Part shown: in pieces, positions 14,223 to 21,609 of the stretch | How the letters are laid out: each line of letters opens with the position of its first letter | Position numbering within the stretch: position 1 is the first letter of the stretch | NCBI GenBank assembly: GCA_030615425.1 | Contig: JAUWZG010000001.1 | Location: 1-38,504 of the forward strand | DNA: 38,504 nt | Direction: 5' to 3' | From: Dehalococcoidia bacterium | GTDB lineage: Bacteria; Chloroflexota; Dehalococcoidia; Dehalococcoidales; BS750m-G39 | The notes under the pieces: model-generated | Seen by the model: only the letters and a program-made list of their open reading frames with translations | Databases searched by the model: none | What the model was told of the DNA's origin: nothing | Made by a program: the position numbers and the translations under genes

Positions 14223-15350
14223 CTAGACCACCACCAGGTTATTTCGGTGCACTACTTCTGAACCGTAGTCGTAGCCGAGCAGAGTGGCAATCTTCTCGGA
14301 GTGCGCTCCTTTAATAACAGCGATGTCAGCCGAGCTATAGTTGGTGATGCCGCAGCCAAGGCGAGACCCCTCGGGGTCATAGATATTAACTATGTCGCCG
14401 CGCTGAAAATCGCCTTCAATGTCTTTTATGCCGGCAGCCAGCAGGCTTCGCTTCTGCTTCTTCAAAGCCAGGGCTGCTCCCGAATCTACCACCAGCTTGC
14501 CCTTGGTGGAAAGACCACTGAGCATCCAGCGCTTGCGGCTCTCCAGCTTGCTGGTAGTAGGCAAGAAACGGGTGCCTATAGCCTCACCCCTTGCCAGCCT
14601 TAAAATAACATCCGGCTCCCTGCCGTCAGCGATAACCACCGTCATCCCGCAGGAAGTAGCCAGCTTGGCTGCCTCTATCTTGGTAATCATACCCCCCACC
14701 CCCAGCTTGCTGGGGGTATCAGCCGCCAAGCGTTCAATCTCTGAATCTATCACCTCCACCCGGGAAATAAGCCGGGCACGGGGGTCGTGGTGGGGGTCAG
14801 CAGTATATAGCCCCCCAATATCGGTAAGAATCAGCAGCAGGTCGGCATCAATCAGGTTGGCTACCATAGCCGAAAGATTATCATTATCGCCGAATATAGC
14901 CTCCTGAATCTCATCCACTGCCACCACATCGTTTTCATTGACGATGCATAATACCTTTAGCTCCAGCAGAGCCAGAAGGGTATTGCGGGCATTGAGATAG
15001 CCAGCCCTGTCCAGGAGGTCAGCCTTAGCCAGCAACGCCTGCGCCACAGTGATATTATACTTATGGAAAAGCTGCTCATAGAGGTTCATCAGGCGGTGCT
15101 GTCCCACCGAAGCCAGCACCTGCTTAAAAGGAATGCCTTTTATCTGCTTGGTCAGCCCAAGTTCGTGCCTGCCAGAAGCTATAGCTCCGGAGGAAACTAT
15201 AATCACCTCCAGCCCTTGCTTGTGCAGTTGTGCCACCTGACTTACCAGGCTTGACATTATGTCCCGGTCCAAACGGTCGCTGCCGCCGGTAAGCAGGCTG
15301 GTACCGCACTTAGCCACTATCCGGTGATATGATATTGCCGATTTATTCAT
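14223..15350 (-). CDS. proB: Glutamate 5-kinase with PUA domain
   Basis: A 375-residue first enzyme of proline synthesis, which phosphorylates glutamate. The amino-acid-kinase domain (about 1-260) has [55 protein letters not shown] and [14 protein letters not shown]-terminal PUA domain (about 283-365: [16 protein letters not shown] to [10 protein letters not shown]) is present, as in full-length ProB. ATG 15350 begins [16 protein letters not shown]. The order on this strand is proB, an unknown gene, repeats, proA. A minus-strand promoter (TATAAT at 15379-15384) lies 29 bases upstream, back to back with that of mfd. Confidence 0.95.
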   Translation of the reverse strand: MNKSAISYHRIVAKCGTSLLTGGSDRLDRDIMSSLVSQVAQLHKQGLEVIIVSSGAIASGRHELGLTKQIKGIPFKQVLASVGQHRLMNLYEQLFHKYNITVAQALLAKADLLDRAGYLNARNTLLALLELKVLCIVNENDVVAVDEIQEAIFGDNDNLSAMVANLIDADLLLILTDIGGLYTADPHHDPRARLISRVEVIDSEIERLAADTPSKLGVGGMITKIEAAKLATSCGMTVVIADGREPDVILRLARGEAIGTRFLPTTSKLESRKRWMLSGLSTKGKLVVDSGAALALKKQKRSLLAAGIKDIEGDFQRGDIVNIYDPEGSRLGCGITNYSSADIAVIKGAHSEKIATLLGYDYGSEVVHRNNLVVV

Positions 15351-15378
15351 CTACCGCCAACTCAAATAAATTTGCTTT

Positions 15379-15408
15379 ATTATAGCAAATTGCTTGGTAT
15401 TCTGTCCT
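15379..15408 (-). promoter_or_regulatory. Probable proB promoter
   Basis: On the minus strand a perfect TATAAT (15379-15384) is preceded, after 18 bp, by AGGACA (15403-15408; 4 of 6 matches to TTGACA). It overlaps the divergent mfd promoter, so the two probably compete. Confidence 0.45.
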
Positions 15409-15418
15409 GTGCTAAAAT
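15390..15418 (+). promoter_or_regulatory. Sigma-70-type promoter for mfd
   Basis: TTGCTT (15390-15395), a 17-bp spacer and TAAAAT (15413-15418). Transcription would start near 15425, at the foot of a strong leader hairpin (15426-15451). Confidence 0.5.
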
Positions 15419-15425
15419 TTGCTGG

Positions 15426-15451
15426 AGGGCTAGACCGTTTCGGCTAGCCCT
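15426..15451 (+). promoter_or_regulatory. Hairpin in the mfd leader
   Basis: AGGGCTAG and CTAGCCCT arms, extended by CCG-TTT-CGG with one bulged A, form an almost continuous 11-bp stem 20 bases before the mfd ATG. There is no T-tract, so it is not an intrinsic terminator. It would lie at the very 5' end of the transcript and could stabilise the mRNA. Confidence 0.55.
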
Positions 15452-15471
15452 AGAGGCGTTTGGAGAAGAAG

Positions 15472-18400
15472 ATGGATTTATCTCAATTACTGCATCTGAT
15501 TGAAGATATGCCCGCCTACCGCCAGCTGGTAGAAGAGCTTAAACAGCAAAACGGCAACACCAAGACAGTGGTGCTGGAAGCGGCCAAGCCCTACCTCATA
15601 GCTGCTCTATATAAATCTCTGCGACTGCCTATGGTAGTGGTTACGGCACAGCCGGAGAAATGCCAAAAGCTCCATGAACAACTCTTAACCTGGAGCGACT
15701 CCAGCGGGGCAAAACTCTTCCCCGAGCCTGATGCCCTCCCCTACGAGCGCATTGCCTCAGATACCTCCACCGAGCTAGAAAGGGTACAGGTGCTATCGGC
15801 TCTTGCCGACATAAATGGAGGCGAAAACACTCCCCTGGTGGTTGCCTCCGCCCCAGCCCTGATGCAGAGGACTACACCCCATAGCCTTTTCACCTCCGCT
15901 TGCCACACGGTAAAACTGGGGATGGATATTGAGCCCTTGCAGTTGCTTAAGAAATGGCAGGATATCGGCTACCGGCTGGAGAACATGGTGGAGATGCCGG
16001 GAACCATCGGTCATCGCGGCGGCATCGTTGACATCTACCCCCCCACCAGCGACCTGCCAGCCAGGCTTGAGTTCCTGGGGAACACCATTGACAGCATCCG
16101 ACTCTTTGACCCAGCAAGTCAGCGCTCACAAACTGCAATATCATCTCTGGCTATTGGTCCGGCTACAGAACTGCTAACCCCGCTGTTGAGCAGCAAATCT
16201 GAGCTGGAGCAGGCAGTAAACAGCATCAACCTATCCAATTGCAGCACCGAGATACGCCAGCAGTTCCAGCAGGAGCTAGCCATGCTGGTGGATAAGCAAA
16301 AACCGCATAACATGCAATTTTATGCCCCCTTATTTAATACCGATAGCCTCCTGGACTTCCTGCCCCAAGCTTGCCTTATAGTGCTCGATGAGCCGATGAA
16401 CATTGCTCAAGCCATGGATGACCTGGAGGCTCAAGCCATCCAGTTGCGCACCGAGAAACTGGAGCGAAAAGGACTCCCCCTTAATTTCCCCCGACCATAC
16501 TTAATCTGGAAAGAGCTGGAGCCAAGAATAAGAGAGAAGCCAAACCTTAGGCTCACCGCCTGGGGTATTGGTGAGGACGAACGACCTCACCAGCTAAACT
16601 TCACCCCCGCCCCCAGCTATGCCGGACAACTACCGGTGTTCATCAAAAAGGTAAAGCAGTGGCTAAACCAGAAACAGCGGTTAATAATCGTCAGTCATCA
16701 AGCCAGCCGACTCTCTGAGCTATTAGGTCAAGAAGATATCATCGCTTCGCCCATTACCGAGATTGAGCAGATACCCCCGCTCGGCTCACTAACTCTGGTC
16801 CAGGGGTTACTTTCTGAGGGCTGGGTGATGAATAATGAGACCCACCTCTTCACCGATGCTGAAATCTTTGGCTTTATCAAGCAACGGCGTCTGGTCAAAA
16901 GAAGAGCGGTACCCCACCACCAGTTCCTCATTGAGCTAGCTCCCGGTGACTATGTGGTACATATTGAGCACGGCATTGCCAGGTTTGCCGGCGTTACCAA
17001 AATGGACACCGAGAACAGCGAAAAGGAATACCTGGTTTTACAATATGCCGCCAACGATACCCTTTATGTCCCCACCGACCAGATAGACCGCATCAACCGC
17101 TATATAGGAGCCGGTGAACAGTCGCCGGCGTTGAACCGACTGGGCACTCAGGAATGGATACGAACCAAGCAAAGGGTCAAGGAATCGGTGGAGGATGTTG
17201 CCCAGGAACTGCTGGCTCTCTATGCCGCCCGGGAGGTCGTCCCCGGCTTTACCTTTTCCCGGGATACCGTCTGGCAGCAGGAGCTGGAGGCTTCCTTCCC
17301 CTATGTGGAGACCCCAGACCAGATTGAGGTCCAGCAACAGTTAAAAGAGGATATGGAAAAAGCCAAGCCTATGGACCGGCTGGTCTGCGGGGATGTGGGC
17401 TACGGTAAGACCGAGGTCGCCATCCGTGCCGCCTTCAAGGCGGTGATGGATGGTAAGCAGGTGGCGGTATTGGTGCCGACCACCGTCCTTGCCCAGCAGC
17501 ACTTCGCCACCTTTAAGCAAAGGCTGGACGCCTTCCCGGTGAGGATTGAGGTCTTGAGCCGATTTAAAACACCGAAGGAGCAACAGACTATCCTGGAGGG
17601 ACTGGCTAGCGGCAGCGTGGACATCTGCATTGGAACCCACCGCCTATTGCAGAAGGACGTGGCATTCAAAAACGTGGGGCTGTTAATCATTGATGAAGAG
17701 CAGCGCTTCGGTGTCGCCCATAAGGAGCACCTTAAAAAGCTAAGGCAGGAGGTAGATGTCCTTACCTTAAGTGCCACCCCCATCCCCCGCACCCTCCATA
17801 TGTCGCTGGTGGGGGTAAGAGATATGAGCACCATGGAGACGCCACCCGAGCAACGCCTCCCCATCAAGACCTACGTCGCCCGGTACGACGAGCGGCTAAT
17901 CCGGGAGGCTATCCTCAGAGAGATGGAGCGCAACGGGCAGGTCTTCTTTGTTCACAATCGGGTTCACAGTATAGCCTATGTCGCCGATAAGCTCCAGTCG
18001 TTGGTACCAGAGGCAAAAATCGCCATCGCCCACGGTCAGATGCCGGAGGCAGAACTGGAGGGGGTGATGGCTGACTTCGCCCAGGGCAAGAGCGACATCC
18101 TGGTCTGCACCACCATCATTGAGTCGGGGCTTGATATGCCCAACGTTAATACCTTAATTGTCAACCGGGCGGACAGGTTCGGGCTGACCCAGCTATACCA
18201 GCTAAGGGGGCGTGTGGGGCGGGGCGCCAATCTCGCCCATGCCTACTTCCTCTTTGAGCGGGGGAAACAGCTGACGCCAACCGCCGAGAAACGGCTAAAG
18301 ACCATATTTGAAGCCACCGAGCTTGGGGCAGGCTTTAGCATTGCCATGAAAGACCTGGAAATCAGGGGGGCGGGGACTTTGCTGGGGGTAAAGCAGAGCG

Positions 18401-18927
18401 GGTTTATCAGCGCCGTTGGCTTCAGCCTTTACTGCCGGCTACTGGCGGAGGCAGTGGAGGGGCAAAAGGCAAGACAGGCTGGCGTTCCGGAGAAAGCCAG
18501 ACCCTCCCCTCTCCCACCCCCCACCCTGGACTTGCCGCTAAGAGCCTACATCCCCGAGGAATATGTCGCTGACGTTGACACTCGCTTAAGCCTCTATCAG
18601 AGCCTGGCTAAGCTGGACAAGGTGGAGCAAATAGAGGCTCTGGCTGAGGAATTCAGCGACAGGTTTGGCGCATTGCCAGCGGAAGTACAAAACCTGCTCT
18701 ATGCGGTCAGGGTCAAGCTCCTGGCGGCAAAGGCGGGCATTGAGTCCGTTACCACCGAGGACGGGCAGATTGTGCTCAGGCTATTTGAGGGCATGCAGTT
18801 CACGCCAGAGCAACGAGAAATCAGCTTCCCCGACGGGGTCAAGATGGGCGTGAGGCAGATTAGCTTAAGCTATAAGAGGGTGGAGGGGTGGAGAGGGGTT
18901 TTGGAGGGCATATTAAGAGACTATTGA
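15472..18927 (+). CDS. mfd: Transcription-repair coupling factor
   Basis: A 1151-residue Mfd of full length. The N-terminal UvrB-like module covers about 1-350 (LFPEPDALPYERIASDTS; RGGIVDIYPP). The RNA-polymerase-interacting CarD-like domain is at about 480-550 (APGDYVVHIEHGIARFAG). The SF2 translocase has GDVGYGKTEVAIRAAFKA (Walker A), IIDEEQRFGV (DExQ), TLSATPIPRTLHMS, and ESGLDMPNVNTLIV with QLRGRVGR (motif VI). The C-terminal TRCF domain is at about 1010-1110. It removes stalled RNA polymerase at lesions and recruits UvrA. ATG 15472 has GGAG (15462-15465) 6 bases before it; the in-frame TTG at 15460 is not needed. Confidence 0.97.
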   Translation: MDLSQLLHLIEDMPAYRQLVEELKQQNGNTKTVVLEAAKPYLIAALYKSLRLPMVVVTAQPEKCQKLHEQLLTWSDSSGAKLFPEPDALPYERIASDTSTELERVQVLSALADINGGENTPLVVASAPALMQRTTPHSLFTSACHTVKLGMDIEPLQLLKKWQDIGYRLENMVEMPGTIGHRGGIVDIYPPTSDLPARLEFLGNTIDSIRLFDPASQRSQTAISSLAIGPATELLTPLLSSKSELEQAVNSINLSNCSTEIRQQFQQELAMLVDKQKPHNMQFYAPLFNTDSLLDFLPQACLIVLDEPMNIAQAMDDLEAQAIQLRTEKLERKGLPLNFPRPYLIWKELEPRIREKPNLRLTAWGIGEDERPHQLNFTPAPSYAGQLPVFIKKVKQWLNQKQRLIIVSHQASRLSELLGQEDIIASPITEIEQIPPLGSLTLVQGLLSEGWVMNNETHLFTDAEIFGFIKQRRLVKRRAVPHHQFLIELAPGDYVVHIEHGIARFAGVTKMDTENSEKEYLVLQYAANDTLYVPTDQIDRINRYIGAGEQSPALNRLGTQEWIRTKQRVKESVEDVAQELLALYAAREVVPGFTFSRDTVWQQELEASFPYVETPDQIEVQQQLKEDMEKAKPMDRLVCGDVGYGKTEVAIRAAFKAVMDGKQVAVLVPTTVLAQQHFATFKQRLDAFPVRIEVLSRFKTPKEQQTILEGLASGSVDICIGTHRLLQKDVAFKNVGLLIIDEEQRFGVAHKEHLKKLRQEVDVLTLSATPIPRTLHMSLVGVRDMSTMETPPEQRLPIKTYVARYDERLIREAILREMERNGQVFFVHNRVHSIAYVADKLQSLVPEAKIAIAHGQMPEAELEGVMADFAQGKSDILVCTTIIESGLDMPNVNTLIVNRADRFGLTQLYQLRGRVGRGANLAHAYFLFERGKQLTPTAEKRLKTIFEATELGAGFSIAMKDLEIRGAGTLLGVKQSGFISAVGFSLYCRLLAEAVEGQKARQAGVPEKARPSPLPPPTLDLPLRAYIPEEYVADVDTRLSLYQSLAKLDKVEQIEALAEEFSDRFGALPAEVQNLLYAVRVKLLAAKAGIESVTTEDGQIVLRLFEGMQFTPEQREISFPDGVKMGVRQISLSYKRVEGWRGVLEGILRDY

Positions 18928-18937
18928 CATAATAGGG

Positions 18938-18943
18938 TATAAT
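18938..18943 (+). promoter_or_regulatory. Possible -10 element for the 18972 gene
   Basis: TATAAT lies just after the mfd stop and 28 bases before the next start. No good -35 hexamer is found at 16-18 bp, so this is a weak call. Confidence 0.3.
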
Positions 18944-18971
18944 GGGGAGAAGTACGAAGGAGACTAACTAG

Positions 18972-19463
18972 ATGAGCCAGAATGATACGCAGCGAACCAC
19001 AGTAACAGAAGCGAGTGTAGTCTCAATCTCTATCTTCACAGCCATTTGTTTAGGCCTGATGGTCGTACTAATGACGCGTTCTTCTTTCCAAGTTAGCTTA
19101 AATCCTGCTTCCATCGCGAGTGGTGCGCTACTACTTGCTATTTTAGCCTTCATATTTTCCAATGACTTCTTTCTATTAAGGATTTTCCATCCTGAGTACA
19201 CAGTCTTTGCCTTTATAGGGTCTAGCCTATACGTATTAGGCGAAGTGGCCATGATCATCGGGATTTCTATGGCGCTGAAGGCTTTAGCTACAGCCCTGAT
19301 TGCGTATTCGTTCCTAGGGGCGTTCACTGTAGGATTCTTAACCTATAACTTCATTAGGTTTTATAAAATCAGGCTCGAAGACCCCGTAAAAGTACGATTA
19401 TTGATACGCGTATTTGCATTCCTTCTCTTGGTGAGTGGTTTTATTATGATTTGGAAAATATAA
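18972..19463 (+). CDS. Hypothetical polytopic membrane protein
   Basis: A 163-residue protein with four to five predicted helices: about 15-37, 46-68, 76-100, 101-127 and 143-161. It has a short polar N-terminus (MSQNDTQRTTVTEA) and a positively charged loop (FYKIRLEDPVKVR) before the last helix. I do not recognise a family. AAGGAGA stands 9 bases before the ATG. The gene and the small ORF after it use more A/T-rich codons than the flanking genes, and the region to about 19,860 looks compositionally different, which could mean later acquisition. No function is proposed. Confidence 0.65.
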   Translation: MSQNDTQRTTVTEASVVSISIFTAICLGLMVVLMTRSSFQVSLNPASIASGALLLAILAFIFSNDFFLLRIFHPEYTVFAFIGSSLYVLGEVAMIIGISMALKALATALIAYSFLGAFTVGFLTYNFIRFYKIRLEDPVKVRLLIRVFAFLLLVSGFIMIWKI

Positions 19464-19487
19464 GTCCAAAAATCAGGGGGAACAGAA

Positions 19488-19643
19488 ATGCCTAATGGAC
19501 CGTTTAAGGAACCAGCACCACCAGGTAAGAAAGCAGGCCCACCAGTTAGGGAAGCAGGCCCACCAGCTAGGGAACCAGTAAAATTCCCAACACCTCCACC
19601 TAGGGAACCAGCGCCACCTAAACCCAGTAAGCGCGAGAAGTAA
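19488..19643 (+). CDS. Proline-rich 51-residue peptide with tandem repeats
   Basis: An ORF with AGGGGG (19475-19480) 7 bases before its ATG, 24 bases after the membrane protein gene. About a third of its residues are Pro, with many Lys/Arg/Glu. It contains repeated KEPAPP, AGPPVRE, AGPPARE and REPAPP units, visible also as near-identical DNA repeats (GGGAAGCAGGCCCACCAG-like). There are no hydrophobic segments. It could be a flexible partner of the upstream membrane protein, or a C-terminal domain separated from it. It is shorter than typical annotation cut-offs and resembles nothing I know. Confidence 0.55.
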   Translation: MPNGPFKEPAPPGKKAGPPVREAGPPAREPVKFPTPPPREPAPPKPSKREK

Positions 19644-19889
19644 CTCAATTAAATAAAGTAACTCGTTTTTAGCTTAAAGTTGGGCTATAGTCAAAGTGTA
19701 TAGGCTGATCTTTTAATCTTATGTCTTATGCAATTCAATAGAAGACCCCACCCCCCTATCCCTCCCTACCCTATTTACTCTCACCCCAAAAACAGTTACA
19801 ATGTGGGCTACCAACAAAAAGGGAGGTAAAAGACCTAAATCGCCGAAATCTTAGGCTAAAACCAGTCCGTCGGACAATTAAACAGAGCA
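19644..19889. other. Intergenic stretch with no convincing gene
   Basis: AT-rich sequence with a pyrimidine-rich tract (about 19743-19792). It holds a small GTCCG-T-CGGAC palindrome (19865-19875). A 17-codon lysine-rich ORF (19801-19854) has no ribosome-binding site and is not called. It is followed by repeat copy C. Confidence 0.5.
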
Positions 19890-19966
19890 AAAGAGGGGCA
19901 ATGCCCCTCTTTTTAAATTTCTTCCCCTTCCCCTTATCAAGGGGAAGGGGATAAAGGGGATGGGGT
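19890..19966 (+). repeat. Double-hairpin repeat, copy C
   Basis: Hairpin 1 AAAGAGGGGC-aat-GCCCCTCTTT (19890-19912) with a following T-rich tract is a good intrinsic terminator on the plus strand. Hairpin 2 is a perfect 12-bp stem CCCCTTCCCCTT / AAGGGGAAGGGG (19924-19950), different in sequence from the other copies but fully paired. The tail is degenerate (ATAAAGGGGATGGGGT). It lies between convergent genes (the peptide ORF and acpP), where terminator function fits. Confidence 0.75.
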
Positions 19967-20023
19967 CACCTTAATAAAAGATAAAGATATTTAACTATAT
20001 TGGCAGGTCTTTAACTCCCCTAT

Positions 20024-20284
20024 CTAGTCGTCCTTAATGCCATGGTCATGAATATAATCAACGGCATCCTGAACGGTTGCTATCTTTTCCGCATCCTCAT
20101 CCGGTATCTCAACCTTATTACCTTCCTGGCTAAATTCCTCCTCCAATGACATCACCAGCTCTACCAAATCCAGAGAATCAGCACCTAAATCATCAACAAA
20201 GCTAGCTGCAGGCAAAACCTCCTTTTCCTCTATCCCTAGCTGCTCCACAACTATCTTTTTTACCCGATCAAAAACTGTAGGCAT
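20024..20284 (-). CDS. acpP: Acyl carrier protein
   Basis: An 86-residue acidic four-helix carrier of fatty acid synthesis. The phosphopantetheine attachment site is Ser40 in [21 protein letters not shown]. Helix IV ends [16 protein letters not shown] stands 6 bases before the ATG. It follows nusB by 19 bases on the same strand, downstream of the fabD-fabG genes, so the fatty-acid cluster is interrupted by nusB. No fabF follows. Confidence 0.96.
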   Translation of the reverse strand: MPTVFDRVKKIVVEQLGIEEKEVLPAASFVDDLGADSLDLVELVMSLEEEFSQEGNKVEIPDEDAEKIATVQDAVDYIHDHGIKDD

Positions 20285-20303
20285 CTTTTACCTCCCTCTC
20301 TTT

Positions 20304-20711
20304 TTACCTACTGGCAAGTGCGCTAACCGAGCCCAAGACTCCGTTAACGAACTTTGGTGAGTTATCGCTGCCAAACATCTTGGCTAACTCAACTGCCTCA
20401 TTTATGGCTACCTTAATCGGCACACTATTATCAAGTAAAATCTCAAATATTGCAAGTCTCAAAATATTCCTATCCACCAGGGATATCTGTTCCACCGGCC
20501 AGGCAGGGGCAAAGTTCTTGATATGCTGGTCAATCTTCCCCCTATTCTGAATAACCCCACTAACCAGCTCCCGGGCAAAGGCGATATTCTCCTCAGACAG
20601 CCTGCCATCAGCCAGAAAATGGGCTAAGGCGCCCTCTATATCATGCCCTACAGAGTCGACCTCATACAATACCTGAAGGGCTATCACCCGAGCTTTCCGC
20701 CGTAACCCCAT
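20304..20711 (-). CDS. nusB: Transcription antitermination protein NusB
   Basis: A 135-residue helical RNA-binding protein of the rRNA antitermination complex. Family motifs: RRKARVIALQVLYEVDSV at the N-terminus, FARELVSGVIQNRGKIDQHIKNFAPAW, LVDRNILRLAIFEIL and VPIKVAINEAVELAKMFGSDNSPKFVNGVLG, the most conserved NusB stretch. The length is normal. It has its own promoter (20738-20765) and heads a two-gene unit with acpP. Confidence 0.95.
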   Translation of the reverse strand: MGLRRKARVIALQVLYEVDSVGHDIEGALAHFLADGRLSEENIAFARELVSGVIQNRGKIDQHIKNFAPAWPVEQISLVDRNILRLAIFEILLDNSVPIKVAINEAVELAKMFGSDNSPKFVNGVLGSVSALASR

Positions 20712-20737
20712 AAATTATCCCCCAAAGTCAACCAATT

Positions 20738-20765
20738 ATTATAGCACTTAATTTTAATCACGCAA
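20738..20765 (-). promoter_or_regulatory. Sigma-70-type promoter for nusB-acpP
   Basis: On the minus strand TTGCGT (20760-20765), a 16-bp spacer and TATAAT (20738-20743) lie 27 bases before the nusB start. This indicates that nusB-acpP can be transcribed apart from fabG. Confidence 0.5.
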
Positions 20766-20783
20766 CAGGTCGCAGCCGGGATA

Positions 20784-21521
20784 CTACATGCCACCATCCA
20801 CACCTAAAACCTGCCCCGTGATATACTTCGCCTCCTCGGAAGCGAGAAAGGCGACCGCCTCAGCCACATCGCGGGGAGAACCAAAGTCGCCCACGGGGAT
20901 TTGCTTTTTAAGCTCCTGCCTCCACTCCTCCTTAAGTCTCTTGGTCATTTCAGTTTCAATAAAGCCGGGGGCAACAGCATTAACCGTGACGCCGTGGGAA
21001 GCCACCTCCTTGGCAACAGTCCGGGTAAAGCCAATAATGCCCGCCTTGGCTGAAGCATAGTTAGCCTGCCCCTTGTTACCCATGATGCCAACAATACTGG
21101 AAATACTGATAATTCTACCCCAGCGCTGTTTAGCCATATGCCTTAGCACGGCTTTGGTGCAGAGGAAGACGCTCTTTAAGTCAACATCCAGCACCTTATC
21201 CCAATCCTCCTCTGACATCCGCAGCAGGAGCTGGTCGCGGTTAATGCCAGCGTTATTTACCAGGATATCAATCCGCTTATAGGCGGCCATAGTCTCCTCC
21301 ACCAGCCGGGCGACATCTGAATTCAAGCTGACATCAGCCATAACCGGCAGGCACTCTCTGCCCATGGTTTTGATTTCCTTGACTACGGCTTCAACCGGCT
21401 TGACATCGCCGATATCATTGACCACCACCTTAGCCCCAACCCTAGCCAGTTTCAGGGCAATGGCTCGCCCTATCCCCCGGCCGCTGCCAGTGACTATGGC
21501 TACTCTAGTAGAAAGGTCCAT
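20784..21521 (-). CDS. fabG: 3-oxoacyl-ACP reductase
   Basis: A 245-residue SDR enzyme, the NADPH-dependent ketoacyl-ACP reductase of fatty acid synthesis. The cofactor motif is TGSGRGIGRAIA (residues 11-22), NNAGINRD follows near residue 88, and the catalytic SISSIVGIMGNKGQANYASAK supplies Ser, Tyr and Lys. VAPGFIETEMTK and ITGQVLGVDGGM close the protein. The start is ATG 21521, preceded 9 bases away by GGGGGTGA from repeat copy D; an in-frame TTG immediately before it is not preferred. It lies downstream of fabD in the same orientation. Confidence 0.95.
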   Translation of the reverse strand: MDLSTRVAIVTGSGRGIGRAIALKLARVGAKVVVNDIGDVKPVEAVVKEIKTMGRECLPVMADVSLNSDVARLVEETMAAYKRIDILVNNAGINRDQLLLRMSEEDWDKVLDVDLKSVFLCTKAVLRHMAKQRWGRIISISSIVGIMGNKGQANYASAKAGIIGFTRTVAKEVASHGVTVNAVAPGFIETEMTKRLKEEWRQELKKQIPVGDFGSPRDVAEAVAFLASEEAKYITGQVLGVDGGM

Positions 21522-21524
21522 CAA

Positions 21525-21600
21525 CCTACCTCACCCCCTTTATCCCCCTCTCCTATCAAGGAAAGGGGAAATATTTTCTGAAGAGGGGCTTCATCCCTTC
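21525..21600 (-). repeat. Double-hairpin repeat, copy D (between fabD and fabG)
   Basis: Read on the minus strand: a degenerate hairpin 1 (GAAGGGATGAAGCCCCTCTT, 21581-21600) whose arms no longer pair well, an A/T-rich spacer, hairpin 2 (CCCCTTTCCTT with AGGAGAGGGGG, 21544-21568), and the tail GGGGGTGAGGTAGG running up to the fabG start. It fills almost the whole fabD-fabG gap and carries the fabG Shine-Dalgarno match. Confidence 0.8.
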
Positions 21601-21609
21601 AATCTACCC

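Noticed and set aside
17400..17867. A 155-codon minus-strand ORF inside mfd
   Set aside because: It is antisense to the highly conserved helicase motifs of mfd.
18924..18943. TTGACA near TATAAT after mfd as a full promoter
   Set aside because: The spacer is only 8 bp, too short for a sigma-70 promoter; only the -10 element was kept as a weak call.
19361..19648. A 95-codon glycine-rich minus-strand ORF opposite the proline-rich peptide
   Set aside because: The plus-strand reading has a ribosome-binding site and natural spacing; the glycine-rich frame is the reverse complement of proline codons.
19801..19854. A 17-codon lysine-rich ORF
   Set aside because: It has no ribosome-binding site and is too short to support.
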